Of a stretch of DNA of 20,339 nt, positions 1 to 5,950 are shown in pieces (within the stretch, counting starts at the first letter, position 1; each line of letters opens with the position of its first letter). The notes below the pieces were generated by a model. The model saw only the letters and a list, made by a program, of their open reading frames with translations, was not told the DNA's origin and searched no databases. Made by a program: the position numbers and the translations under genes. The stretch covers positions 1 to 20,339 of the forward strand of contig SCSO01000424.1 of assembly GCA_004297865.1 (NCBI GenBank), in the 5' to 3' direction. The DNA is from Legionella sp. Its GTDB lineage: Bacteria > Pseudomonadota > Gammaproteobacteria > Legionellales > Legionellaceae.

Positions 1-681
1 CTCATAAGCTAAATTTAATTTACATTCCAATAAAACGGTGAGCGGTAAAACAGGTTTATTAGGAAAATGATCCGGAAAATAAGGTGCAGCTCGAGTAATT
101 CGTTTTTCTGCAGTTAGAGTTTCACCAGGGACACACGAGAGAATACGATCAAATAACATAGGAGCCGCTGTCGGACGTTGGCCCACTGGTAAAATATCTT
201 GAGCGCTTTGGCTATTTTGGCTTAGGGTTGACCAATCACCGGGTCTATATATTTCGGTGAACTGTCGTTGGATTTCTTCGCTACTAATAAAATCATTCAT
301 TGGCAATAAAGGACCTATAGCCCCTTCTATGCTAAAAACGGTTTCATCACCTATCCGAGCAATGCTGTGATATTCTACGGAGTGCTCATCGACCACATCG
401 ATATGTGATTCTAATAAGAGGGTTTCACCAACGTAAGCCGGACGATGTAAACGAGCGCAACTTACAATGCCTGCAACCGGTCTTTTTTGGAAGTCATTGT
501 GATGCATAACATTCCATGCAGCCAATTGACCTAAGGTTTCCCCAATGAGGGAAGAAATAAAACAAGGACGACCATGTGCATCAACCGTGAGATAAGGATC
601 ATCGCGGGTAACGTGTTTTAGCCCCCTAACCCAAGAGTTAGGGGTCATTTCAACAATTCGGTCTACAAATAAAAAGCGCAT
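1..681 (-). CDS. Double-hotdog (FabA/FabZ-like) 3-hydroxyacyl-ACP dehydratase, 3' end outside the window
   Basis: The open frame runs 227 codons from ATG at 681 to the window edge without a stop, so the C-terminus is missing. Residues about 50-70 (GETLGQLAAW) belong to a first hotdog domain. A second begins near residue 200 with HFPNKPVLP, which matches the FabZ active-site motif HFPxxPVxPG except that Leu replaces the usual Gly; a Glu follows six residues later. The His would be the catalytic base for dehydration of 3-hydroxyacyl-ACP to enoyl-ACP in the cytosol (family knowledge). The start codon overlaps the stop of the upstream acyl carrier protein by one base (TAATG), so the two are probably translationally coupled and cotranscribed. 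A ketosynthase might follow further left, which cannot be seen here. The hotdog dehydratase family is fairly sure; the exact substrate is unknown. Confidence 0.75.
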   Translation of the reverse strand, partial: MRFLFVDRIVEMTPNSWVRGLKHVTRDDPYLTVDAHGRPCFISSLIGETLGQLAAWNVMHHNDFQKRPVAGIVSCARLHRPAYVGETLLLESHIDVVDEHSVEYHSIARIGDETVFSIEGAIGPLLPMNDFISSEEIQRQFTEIYRPGDWSTLSQNSQSAQDILPVGQRPTAAPMLFDRILSCVPGETLTAEKRITRAAPYFPDHFPNKPVLPLTVLLECKLNLAYE

Positions 682-1091
682 TAGGCGACTGTTTCAGCTG
701 ACTGTTGTTGCACTGCAGCAACGACTAATTTGCAGAATGTTTCCACAGTAAACAACATGGGGATCTCATTCACTTTCAAATTAGGCTTGAATTGATCTTC
801 AGGGATTTCACTTAAGTAATTTTTGAGCGCTTGCAGGCCTGCAGGCGTTAAAGCCCCACCTTTTTCAAACTCATCTTCGGCCAAGTCACCGCGAGCATTT
901 TTCTCTAATTGCCCACGAGGAATTTTAATCTTAAATTCTTTTTCCAGCTGGAAAACTAAATCCAAGAAATCAATAGATTCAGCCCCTAAATCTGTGATTA
1001 AACGGCTATTTTGATTGATTTCATCTTCATCGATAACTAACACTTCAGCAATAATTTCCCGTACTTTAGGGTAAACATCAGCGACATTCAT
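681..1091 (-). CDS. Extended acyl carrier protein (accessory, not the housekeeping AcpP)
   Basis: The protein has 136 residues, against about 78 for ordinary AcpP. The N-terminal part (1-60) is a normal ACP helix bundle with DLGAESIDFLDL at 34-45. Ser39 is the predicted 4'-phosphopantetheine site, preceded by Glu instead of the usual Asp. After helix II comes an insert of roughly 50 residues (about 62-115). The last helix (LFTVETFCKLV) then resumes the ACP pattern. A GAGGA ribosome site lies seven bases before the ATG, and a promoter candidate at 1131-1159 is just upstream. It probably carries acyl intermediates for the coupled downstream dehydratase and perhaps the FabL-type reductase nearby. 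The size and insert argue for a dedicated pathway rather than bulk fatty acid synthesis; that role is inference. Confidence 0.85.
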   Translation of the reverse strand: MNVADVYPKVREIIAEVLVIDEDEINQNSRLITDLGAESIDFLDLVFQLEKEFKIKIPRGQLEKNARGDLAEDEFEKGGALTPAGLQALKNYLSEIPEDQFKPNLKVNEIPMLFTVETFCKLVVAAVQQQSAETVA

Positions 1092-1130
1092 ATTTCATCC
1101 TCAGAGCTCAGACAGTTCACAAAGCCCACG

Positions 1131-1159
1131 ATTATATCATATAAATTTCAGGTACCAAA
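1131..1159 (-). promoter_or_regulatory. Promoter candidate for the ACP-dehydratase operon
   Basis: Reading leftwards, a perfect TATAAT (1131-1136) is preceded by TGA, giving an extended -10 (TGnTATAAT). A weak -35 (TTTGGT, 1154-1159) lies 17 bases upstream. The predicted transcript would start about 30 bases before the ACP start codon. Confidence 0.6.
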
Positions 1160-1172
1160 CTTTTACCGTAGA

Positions 1173-1204
1173 GGCGAGCCCAGGCCTGTGGACGAGCCCA
1201 AGCC
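1173..1204. repeat. Imperfect tandem repeat, GC-rich, between divergent genes
   Basis: GGCGAGCCCAGGCC (1173-1186) is repeated as GGACGAGCCCAAGCC (1190-1204) after a three-base spacer. This is a small G+C-rich island in an otherwise A+T-rich intergenic region. It could be a remnant of a mobile palindromic repeat or a binding site; nothing more can be said. Confidence 0.4.
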
Positions 1205-1253
1205 CCATAAAGAAGGTTCTACTTTTTTTAATAAGACAATGCTAAAGTCTTTC

Positions 1254-1268
1254 TTACCTTAAGGGTAA
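1254..1268. promoter_or_regulatory. Inverted repeat upstream of the secreted peptidase gene
   Basis: TTACC-TTAAG-GGTAA forms an exact five-base-arm inverted repeat with a five-base centre, 48 bases before the chosen TTG start at 1317. The position fits an operator, but the arms are short and no regulator is identifiable. Confidence 0.3.
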
Positions 1269-1272
1269 TTCA

Positions 1273-1288
1273 TCAAATGAATTGATGT
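1273..1288 (+). repeat. 16 bp motif, copy 1 (identical copy at 4128-4143)
   Basis: TCAAATGAATTGATGT is present here and, without mismatch, just upstream of the MFS start. It contains the inverted repeat TCAA-N5-TTGA, and reads in both places as a tiny ATG-AAT-TGA frame. It lies 28 bases before the TTG start of the peptidase gene. It could be a shared operator or leader element; coincidence is not excluded. Confidence 0.45.
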
Positions 1289-1303
1289 ATTTTTGAACAA
1301 ATC

Positions 1304-1310
1304 AGGGAGA
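1304..1310 (+). promoter_or_regulatory. Ribosome binding site that fixes the TTG start of the peptidase
   Basis: AGGGAGA lies six bases before TTG at 1317. It falls inside the reading frame if the upstream TTG at 1293 were used, and is 18 bases from the ATG at 1329, so TTG 1317 is the best-spaced start. Confidence 0.6.
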
Positions 1311-1316
1311 CTTAAA

Positions 1317-2315
1317 TTGCATAATTATATGAATCAACTAGCTGCCTCTTTTGCAGTTATCGCTGGAGGTTTTATTTTCTCCAATAGCAGTTTTGCAGCC
1401 GGCAGTACTATTCAAGACGCTGAACAATTGCGAAATAAAATTATTTATCAAGAAACCCAGCAGCAAGGTCTACAAAACACAGCTTATAAAAGCATTATTT
1501 TGCCGGTTAGCCGTGGTTTTGATCAACAAGAAACCTGTCTCTGTTGGTCTTATGCCTTTTTCAATGCCTTAGAAACCTTATATCTAGTTCAGCATCCTAG
1601 CACCACCTTAGAATTTTCTCGCGGAGCTATGCAATACTTTAATTTACAAGATCGTATTGATTTAAAAATTGCTGGTGAAGAGGATCATTTAGACCCTAAA
1701 AAATATAAGAAATGTTGGGCTGAAGGTGGGACACCACTATCTGCGAATTATATTTTAAAAGACCAAGGTGCTCTACCTTTTAAAGAGTATCACGAAGTCA
1801 TTTCACCACCGAAATACACTGATATGTATTATTCCATCTTTGCTGAAGGCACGACTCCCGAGCAGCAAAAGGCAAGTGCAGATAGTTTATTACCGGTTTA
1901 TTTTGGCTATACCCCAGCCACAACGACTTATTTTAACGGCTATGAAATGAGTCGAGTTCACTTCGCTCAAGAAGTCATGCCCAAAGGCACTTGGGTTAAT
2001 TATGCGATTTCTAAAGATGGTAGTGAATATATCGGCAATAGTTTGGATCCAGATGCTCGTCGCGGAGAACAAACGCATTTTATTCCTAGAGCTGCGTTCA
2101 TCAAAAAAATAAATCAATCCTTAGAAAAATCACGCCCCATTTTATATAGTAACGATCATCATGTGATATTAATTTACGGTGCTGATTATAATAAGAACAA
2201 TAAAATTATTAGTTTCTATATTAAAGACAGTTACGAGCGTTTGGGTTATTACTATAAAGCGGAGTTCAATAAAGCATTAACTGAGCTTTTAGAAATGGCG
2301 GTGTTGGAAGATTAA
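1317..2315 (+). CDS. Secreted papain-like (C1 family) cysteine peptidase
   Basis: With the TTG start at 1317 the protein has 332 residues. Residues 1-27 form a signal peptide (hydrophobic FAVIAGGFIF, then SSFA-A), so it is exported. QQETCLCWSYAF at 70-81 resembles the papain active site, with Gln in the oxyanion position and Cys76 before Trp as nucleophile. HHVILIYG at 281-288 supplies the His, and KDSY at 303-306 sits where papains have K-N-S-W, with Asp replacing the usual Asn. The layout is closer to the bleomycin hydrolase / aminopeptidase C (C1B) branch than to plant papains. It stands alone between two minus-strand units. Targets are unknown; envelope turnover or export towards a host are both possible. 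The family is probable from motif order; activity is inferred. Confidence 0.7.
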   Translation: MHNYMNQLAASFAVIAGGFIFSNSSFAAGSTIQDAEQLRNKIIYQETQQQGLQNTAYKSIILPVSRGFDQQETCLCWSYAFFNALETLYLVQHPSTTLEFSRGAMQYFNLQDRIDLKIAGEEDHLDPKKYKKCWAEGGTPLSANYILKDQGALPFKEYHEVISPPKYTDMYYSIFAEGTTPEQQKASADSLLPVYFGYTPATTTYFNGYEMSRVHFAQEVMPKGTWVNYAISKDGSEYIGNSLDPDARRGEQTHFIPRAAFIKKINQSLEKSRPILYSNDHHVILIYGADYNKNNKIISFYIKDSYERLGYYYKAEFNKALTELLEMAVLED

Positions 2316-2327
2316 TTGAATTGTGTC

Positions 2328-2347
2328 ATTCCCGCGCAGGCGGGAAT
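2328..2347. repeat. dRS3-like palindrome downstream of the peptidase gene
   Basis: ATTCCCGC-GCAG-GCGGGAAT is a perfect eight-base-arm palindrome and fits the ATTCCC-N8-GGGAAT pattern known as dRS3 in Neisseria. The same kind of element is dispersed in many proteobacteria. It begins 13 bases after the peptidase stop and is followed by CTTTTCT, so the RNA hairpin may also end plus-strand transcripts. Confidence 0.7.
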
Positions 2348-2372
2348 CTTTTCTAATTTAGGGCGTAGGTCG

Positions 2373-2406
2373 TAGCCTGTATTAGACGAAGTCGTAATAC
2401 AGGCTA
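2373..2406. repeat. REP-like extragenic palindrome
   Basis: TAGCCTGTATTA (2373-2384) and its exact reverse complement TAATACAGGCTA (2395-2406) flank a ten-base loop (GACGAAGTCG). It sits between two convergent genes. The sequence style (CGTAGCCTGTATT...) resembles extragenic palindromes common in gammaproteobacteria. It may act as a transcription barrier or merely be a dispersed repeat. Confidence 0.75.
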
Positions 2407-2451
2407 TAAATTTCTCCCTGCAAGAGGATCAATTATAGGTTCACGAAATCT

Positions 2452-3234
2452 TTATAGTTCGATTAAAGGTCGAGATGTGCTTTCGGCTGCAGGAGAACTT
2501 TGCGGCAATTCCCCTATTATCGAATGAGCGTCTTGAATGCTTTTAATTGTCTGAGCTAACTCTTCTATGAGAGACTCGGCTCTAGTCAAAAAATCATTAA
2601 TAGCATCATTCAATGCATAATTTCGAAGAATAATCTTTACTTTTTTATTACCATCTAGAGGTGTAGCACTTTCATTCGCCTCCAGCTGCTTTAACCGATG
2701 TTTCGTATAAGAATTCCCATCATCAGTAATATGAGCATCTTCTAATATTTGATAGTCTATTTTATCTTCAAAACCATCTAAAAGTTTAAACTCGGTAAGC
2801 CGTTTCTCAACACTATTTATTTGCTCAGCTTCCACTACAGATAAATTAGTATCATCTTTTAATCGATTAATTGTGTCTGATAAGGTCTCTACACGAGCCT
2901 CTATTGTTTCCCAGCGCTCAATTGCATTTGTTTTTGGTGGCGGGGGTAGCGGTTTAAAAAAACAAGAACAAAGTTTTTCACGTATGGGTCTGGATTGTAG
3001 ACACAAAGCCACAGTCATGCCTAAACAAAGGACCATGAAAATAATGCACGTGGGATAAATCGCTTTATCAAGTGTACTTTTAATTTGATCAAATTGATTC
3101 GTATTGCTCTGAGTGGGGGAATGGATGGTACCAATGAACGTACTGTCTTGAGATAAAACCGGTTGAATTTCCGCCAGCAAAATCATGGTTTGTAGAACTA
3201 AAGAAAAATTAGGTTTTAAAAAAAGCTTGAACAT
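2452..3234 (-). CDS. Membrane-anchored coiled-coil protein of unknown function
   Basis: I do not recognise this 260-residue protein. A signal-peptide-like segment (6-28, ending VLSQ) is followed by about 30 polar residues and a transmembrane helix at 59-80. A basic stretch with Cys89 and Cys91 (SRPIREKLCSC) and a four-proline run at 97-100 come next. The rest is hydrophilic, charged and helical, with coiled-coil character at about 104-150 and again near 208-235. Five cysteines (63, 70, 78, 89, 91) lie in or near the membrane segment. By the positive-inside rule the large C-terminal part is cytoplasmic. AAGGA lies six bases before the ATG. The gene starts 16 bases after the FabL-type reductase and probably shares its transcript. 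There is no sign of decay. Confidence 0.7.
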   Translation of the reverse strand: MFKLFLKPNFSLVLQTMILLAEIQPVLSQDSTFIGTIHSPTQSNTNQFDQIKSTLDKAIYPTCIIFMVLCLGMTVALCLQSRPIREKLCSCFFKPLPPPPKTNAIERWETIEARVETLSDTINRLKDDTNLSVVEAEQINSVEKRLTEFKLLDGFEDKIDYQILEDAHITDDGNSYTKHRLKQLEANESATPLDGNKKVKIILRNYALNDAINDFLTRAESLIEELAQTIKSIQDAHSIIGELPQSSPAAESTSRPLIEL

Positions 3235-3250
3235 TTCATTTCCTTATTTA

Positions 3251-4006
3251 CTATCCCACTCGACTATAGCCTGCATCAACATATAAAGTATGCGCGTTAA
3301 TCATTGCTGCTTCTGGTCTACAAAGTAAATAAATGGCATTCGCGACATCTTCAGGTGTCAGTGGTCTATCAGCTAATGCATGCGCTTGGTATTCATCCAA
3401 GAGTTGCTCTCTATTAGGGAAATGCTTCAAGGCATCCGTATCCACCACTCCTGCAGAGACCGTATTGACGGTAATTCCATCAACTGCCAACTCCAAACTC
3501 AAAGAACGGACTAAAGCTTCTAGGGCCGCTTTTGAAGCACCTATAAAAGCATAATTAGGGATAGCTCGCTCGGCACCAAGACTGGATAAAGCAATAACCC
3601 GACTACCTTTAGCCATGAACTCTTTGCCTTCGCACACTAAATGATTTAAAGCCAGGGCATTCGTCTCTAAACACCAGCGCCAATGTTTAGTCGACATTTT
3701 GAGAGCTGGTTTTAATACGCCGCTGGCGGCATTACTGATTAGAAAATCAAGACGAGTAAAATGTTCCCGAAATTGGCTGAAGAGATCTTTGACTGATTGA
3801 TGGTCTGACACATTAGCCTGTATGGCAATGGCCTGACGTCCCATGTCTTGGATTTCTTGGACCAACTGTAAGGCTTCATCAGAACTGTTGTAATAAACTA
3901 CCGCAATATCTGCTCCGGAAGCTGCAAGTTTTACAGCAGTAGCCTTGCCAATACCGCGAGCTCCACCCGTAATTAAGCCAACTTTTCCAGCGAACTCTAA
4001 ACTCAT
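3251..4006 (-). CDS. fabL: FabL-type NADPH-dependent enoyl-ACP reductase (SDR family)
   Basis: This 251-residue short-chain dehydrogenase has the Rossmann glycine motif TGGARGIG (13-20). NAASG (92-96) and SSLG (141-144) follow, then Tyr152 and Lys159. The Tyr-x6-Lys spacing is that of enoyl-ACP reductases rather than the Tyr-x3-Lys of ketoreductases such as FabG. DTDALKHFPNRE (189-200) matches Bacillus subtilis FabL as I remember it, as does NAASGVLKP. The expected reaction is reduction of trans-2-enoyl-ACP with NADPH, the last step of acyl elongation. FabL enzymes are known to be less sensitive to triclosan than FabI. AGGA lies seven bases before the ATG, and the membrane coiled-coil gene follows after 16 bases. 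It may serve the extended ACP encoded 2 kb away or replace FabI; the window cannot decide. Confidence 0.82.
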   Translation of the reverse strand: MSLEFAGKVGLITGGARGIGKATAVKLAASGADIAVVYYNSSDEALQLVQEIQDMGRQAIAIQANVSDHQSVKDLFSQFREHFTRLDFLISNAASGVLKPALKMSTKHWRWCLETNALALNHLVCEGKEFMAKGSRVIALSSLGAERAIPNYAFIGASKAALEALVRSLSLELAVDGITVNTVSAGVVDTDALKHFPNREQLLDEYQAHALADRPLTPEDVANAIYLLCRPEAAMINAHTLYVDAGYSRVG

Positions 4007-4035
4007 ACTGAGGTCCTATAGTATAAAAAGGCATC

Positions 4036-4064
4036 AAACTACCGCGATTCTTGCAATCTGTCAA
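4036..4064 (-). promoter_or_regulatory. Promoter candidate for the FabL-type gene
   Basis: Reading leftwards, a perfect -35 (TTGACA, 4059-4064) is followed after 17 bases by TAGTTT (4036-4041), a weak -10. The predicted transcript begins about 20 bases before the start codon at 4006. Confidence 0.4.
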
Positions 4065-4094
4065 TGTTTAAACCCAGATTTAACTTGAAACTGC

Positions 4095-4124
4095 TTGTCT
4101 CAAATACCTAAACTTTGTACTATC
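4095..4124 (+). promoter_or_regulatory. Weak promoter candidate for the MFS gene
   Basis: TTGTCT (4095-4100) and TACTAT (4119-4124) are 18 bases apart, four of six matches to consensus in each box. The transcript would begin inside the shared 16 bp motif. No other promoter is convincing in this 147-base divergent gap. Confidence 0.3.
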
Positions 4125-4127
4125 TGC

Positions 4128-4143
4128 TCAAATGAATTGATGT
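4128..4143 (+). repeat. 16 bp motif, copy 2 (identical copy at 1273-1288)
   Basis: TCAAATGAATTGATGT lies ten bases before the MFS start codon, where a ribosome binding site would be expected but none is seen. The core TCAA-N5-TTGA is an inverted repeat. See the copy in front of the peptidase gene. Confidence 0.45.
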
Positions 4144-4153
4144 GCATTACTGA

Positions 4154-5332
4154 ATGACGTATCCCTGGTCCAAAACCGTTTTTCCTATCGCGGCTATTTT
4201 CTCTTTTCGCATGCTGGGTTTATTTTTACTTATCCCAGTCTTTACGATTTATGCGGCCAATTTAGAAGGCGCAACCCCCACTTTAATTGGAATTGCCCTC
4301 GGAAGTTATGGTTTAACTCAAGGTCTACTGCAAATGCCTTTTGGTATGTTTTCCGACCGCTTAGGTAGAAAACCCATGCTTACAATAGGATTAGTATTAT
4401 TCGTTCTAGGAAGTCTCATGGGCGCTTTAACGCATTCCATCTATGGTATGATTTTCGCAAGAATTTTGCAGGGCATGGGGGCCATTGGTAGCGTCCTGAT
4501 TGCCTTACTTGCTGATCTTACTCCTAATCAGCAACGCACTAAAGCCATGGCAGTGATTGGGATGACTATTGGATTGTCTTTCAGTTTAGCTATGATAGTG
4601 AGCCCGGCGCTGAGTCAACATTATGGTCTTGCAGGTATATTTTATTTCACAGCCTTTTTGGCCAGCTTAGGTTTATTTTTATTGCATTGGGTTATCCCTA
4701 ATCCACAAAAAGAAAGTTTTCATGAGCAAAGTGAAGCGCAGCTTTCCTTACTTAAACCTGTTTTACATAATCATCATTTACGCCGTCTCAATTTAGGTAT
4801 CTTCTGCCAACACTTTATTCTGACCGCTAGCTTTTTCACAATTCCTATCCTTTTAAAGTCACAAGTAAATCAAGGTCACTTAAGTACGGAGTGGCATTTC
4901 TATTTGCCCCTGATGTTTTTTTCCTTTGTGTTAATGATGCCCTTTATCTATTGGGCTGAAAAAAAACAATGGATGAAACCTCTTTTCTTATTATCGGTAC
5001 TCATAACCTGCCTAAGTCAGGCCGTATTGGCTTATACCGCTCAGGAATGGCTTATGTTATGTACCCTTCTGTTTATTTATTTTATTAGTTTTAATTTCCT
5101 CGAAGCCTCCTTGCCTTCGCTGATTTCCAAACAAGCGGATCCACAAAGTAAAGGCACTGCCATGGGTGTTTACTCCACCAGTCAATTTTTAGGTCTATTT
5201 GCCGGTGGCTCTCTGGCAGGAGTGGTCTATCAATGGCATGGTAGTCAGGGTATTTTCATAATGAATACCTTAATCGCTTTGATTTGGTTGTTAACCGCTG
5301 CTAATATGAAACCTGTTGTTGATCCCAGATAA
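4154..5332 (+). CDS. YajR-like major facilitator superfamily transporter
   Basis: The 392-residue protein has about twelve hydrophobic segments and is an inner-membrane carrier. FRMLGLFLLIPVF (18-30) in the first helix is close to E. coli YajR. GMFSDRLGRK (64-73) is the MFS motif A between helices 2 and 3, and GLTQGLLQMPFG (53-64) and RTKAMA also match YajR. It ends after helix 12 and so lacks the cytoplasmic C-terminal YAM domain that makes E. coli YajR 454 residues long. An in-frame stop directly precedes the ATG, which fixes the earliest start; there is no clear Shine-Dalgarno sequence. ssb follows on the same strand after 71 bases but has its own promoter. Drug-proton antiport is the usual database label; the real substrate is not known. 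Confidence 0.85.
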   Translation: MTYPWSKTVFPIAAIFSFRMLGLFLLIPVFTIYAANLEGATPTLIGIALGSYGLTQGLLQMPFGMFSDRLGRKPMLTIGLVLFVLGSLMGALTHSIYGMIFARILQGMGAIGSVLIALLADLTPNQQRTKAMAVIGMTIGLSFSLAMIVSPALSQHYGLAGIFYFTAFLASLGLFLLHWVIPNPQKESFHEQSEAQLSLLKPVLHNHHLRRLNLGIFCQHFILTASFFTIPILLKSQVNQGHLSTEWHFYLPLMFFSFVLMMPFIYWAEKKQWMKPLFLLSVLITCLSQAVLAYTAQEWLMLCTLLFIYFISFNFLEASLPSLISKQADPQSKGTAMGVYSTSQFLGLFAGGSLAGVVYQWHGSQGIFIMNTLIALIWLLTAANMKPVVDPR

Positions 5333-5341
5333 ATCCCTCGC

Positions 5342-5370
5342 TACGCAATACTGCATAAATTAGGTATAAT
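5342..5370 (+). promoter_or_regulatory. Promoter of ssb
   Basis: A perfect -10, TATAAT (5365-5370), lies 33 bases before the ssb start. The -35 region 17 bases upstream (TACGCA) is poor. A strong AGGAGA ribosome site follows at 5392-5397. This gives ssb its own transcript despite the nearby MFS gene. Confidence 0.55.
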
Positions 5371-5403
5371 GTTTTTCTAACTTTCGCATACAGGAGAGAT
5401 TTA

Positions 5404-5886
5404 ATGGCAAGAGGAATTAACAAAGTGATATTAGTAGGTAATGTAGGCGTCGACCCTGATGTACGCTACTTACCGAATGGCAATGCAGTAACGACTTTAT
5501 CAATTGCTACCAGTGAAACTTGGAAAGATAAAACTACTGGAGATAAGCAAGAACGTACTGAATGGCACCGTGTGGTGTGCTTCAACCGCCTTGGTGAAAT
5601 TGCAGGTGAATACGTTCGCAAGGGTTCTAAACTTTATGTTGAAGGCAGCTTACGTACGCGTAAATGGCAAGATCAACAAGGCCAAGATAAATACACCACG
5701 GAAATCATTGCTAATGATATTCAGATGCTCGATAGTAAAGGTGGCTCACCCAGTTATGAAGACATGCCGCAAACTCAAGCAGCACCGTCTATGAATCAAA
5801 ACGCTAGCAATAGACCGCAGCAGCAAGCTGCACCGGCGGCTATGCAGGATGCCTTTGATCAATTGGATGATGATATTCCGTTCTAA
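5404..5886 (+). CDS. ssb: Single-stranded DNA-binding protein
   Basis: The protein has 160 residues (E. coli 178). The N-terminal OB fold (about 1-112) begins ARGINKVILVGNVGVDPDVR and keeps the aromatic residues that stack on DNA (Trp40, Trp54, Phe60). A disordered Gln/Ala/Pro-rich linker (about 118-150) follows. It ends in DDDIPF, the acidic tip that docks replication and repair partners. It works as a tetramer coating single-stranded DNA in replication, recombination and repair. AGGAGA six bases before the ATG indicates strong translation. A hairpin terminator follows. ssb beside an MFS gene is a common gammaproteobacterial arrangement, often with uvrA next to them; here uvrA is not in the window, because accessory genes lie beyond the MFS gene. 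Confidence 0.97.
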   Translation: MARGINKVILVGNVGVDPDVRYLPNGNAVTTLSIATSETWKDKTTGDKQERTEWHRVVCFNRLGEIAGEYVRKGSKLYVEGSLRTRKWQDQQGQDKYTTEIIANDIQMLDSKGGSPSYEDMPQTQAAPSMNQNASNRPQQQAAPAAMQDAFDQLDDDIPF

Positions 5887-5901
5887 TATTTTAAATAGAA
5901 C

Positions 5902-5930
5902 AAAAGGCCATTATTGAATGGCCTTTTTAT
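5902..5930 (+). terminator. Rho-independent terminator of ssb
   Basis: An 11-base-pair stem (AAAAGGCCATT, 5902-5912, with AATGGCCTTTT, 5917-5927) and a four-base loop are followed by T residues. It begins 15 bases after the ssb stop codon. The matching A-run on the other side could let it work in both directions. Confidence 0.9.
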
Positions 5931-5950
5931 TAACCTGTGTAAGTAAGACT

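Noticed and set aside
1293..1316. TTG at 1293 as start of the peptidase
   Set aside because: The AGGGAGA ribosome site would fall inside the coding sequence; TTG 1317 is correctly spaced behind it.
1205..1316. PmrA or CpxR site (Legionellales effector-type promoter) before the peptidase
   Set aside because: CTTAA occurs once near 1258 but the second half-site at the proper spacing is missing, and no GTAAA pair is present.
3251..4006. Calling the SDR a FabG ketoreductase
   Set aside because: The active site has Tyr-x6-Lys and FabL-specific stretches instead of the FabG Tyr-x3-Lys.
5918..5950. Longer start for the first kinase gene (ATG 5918)
   Set aside because: It lies inside the stem of the ssb terminator and adds eleven residues with no family support.
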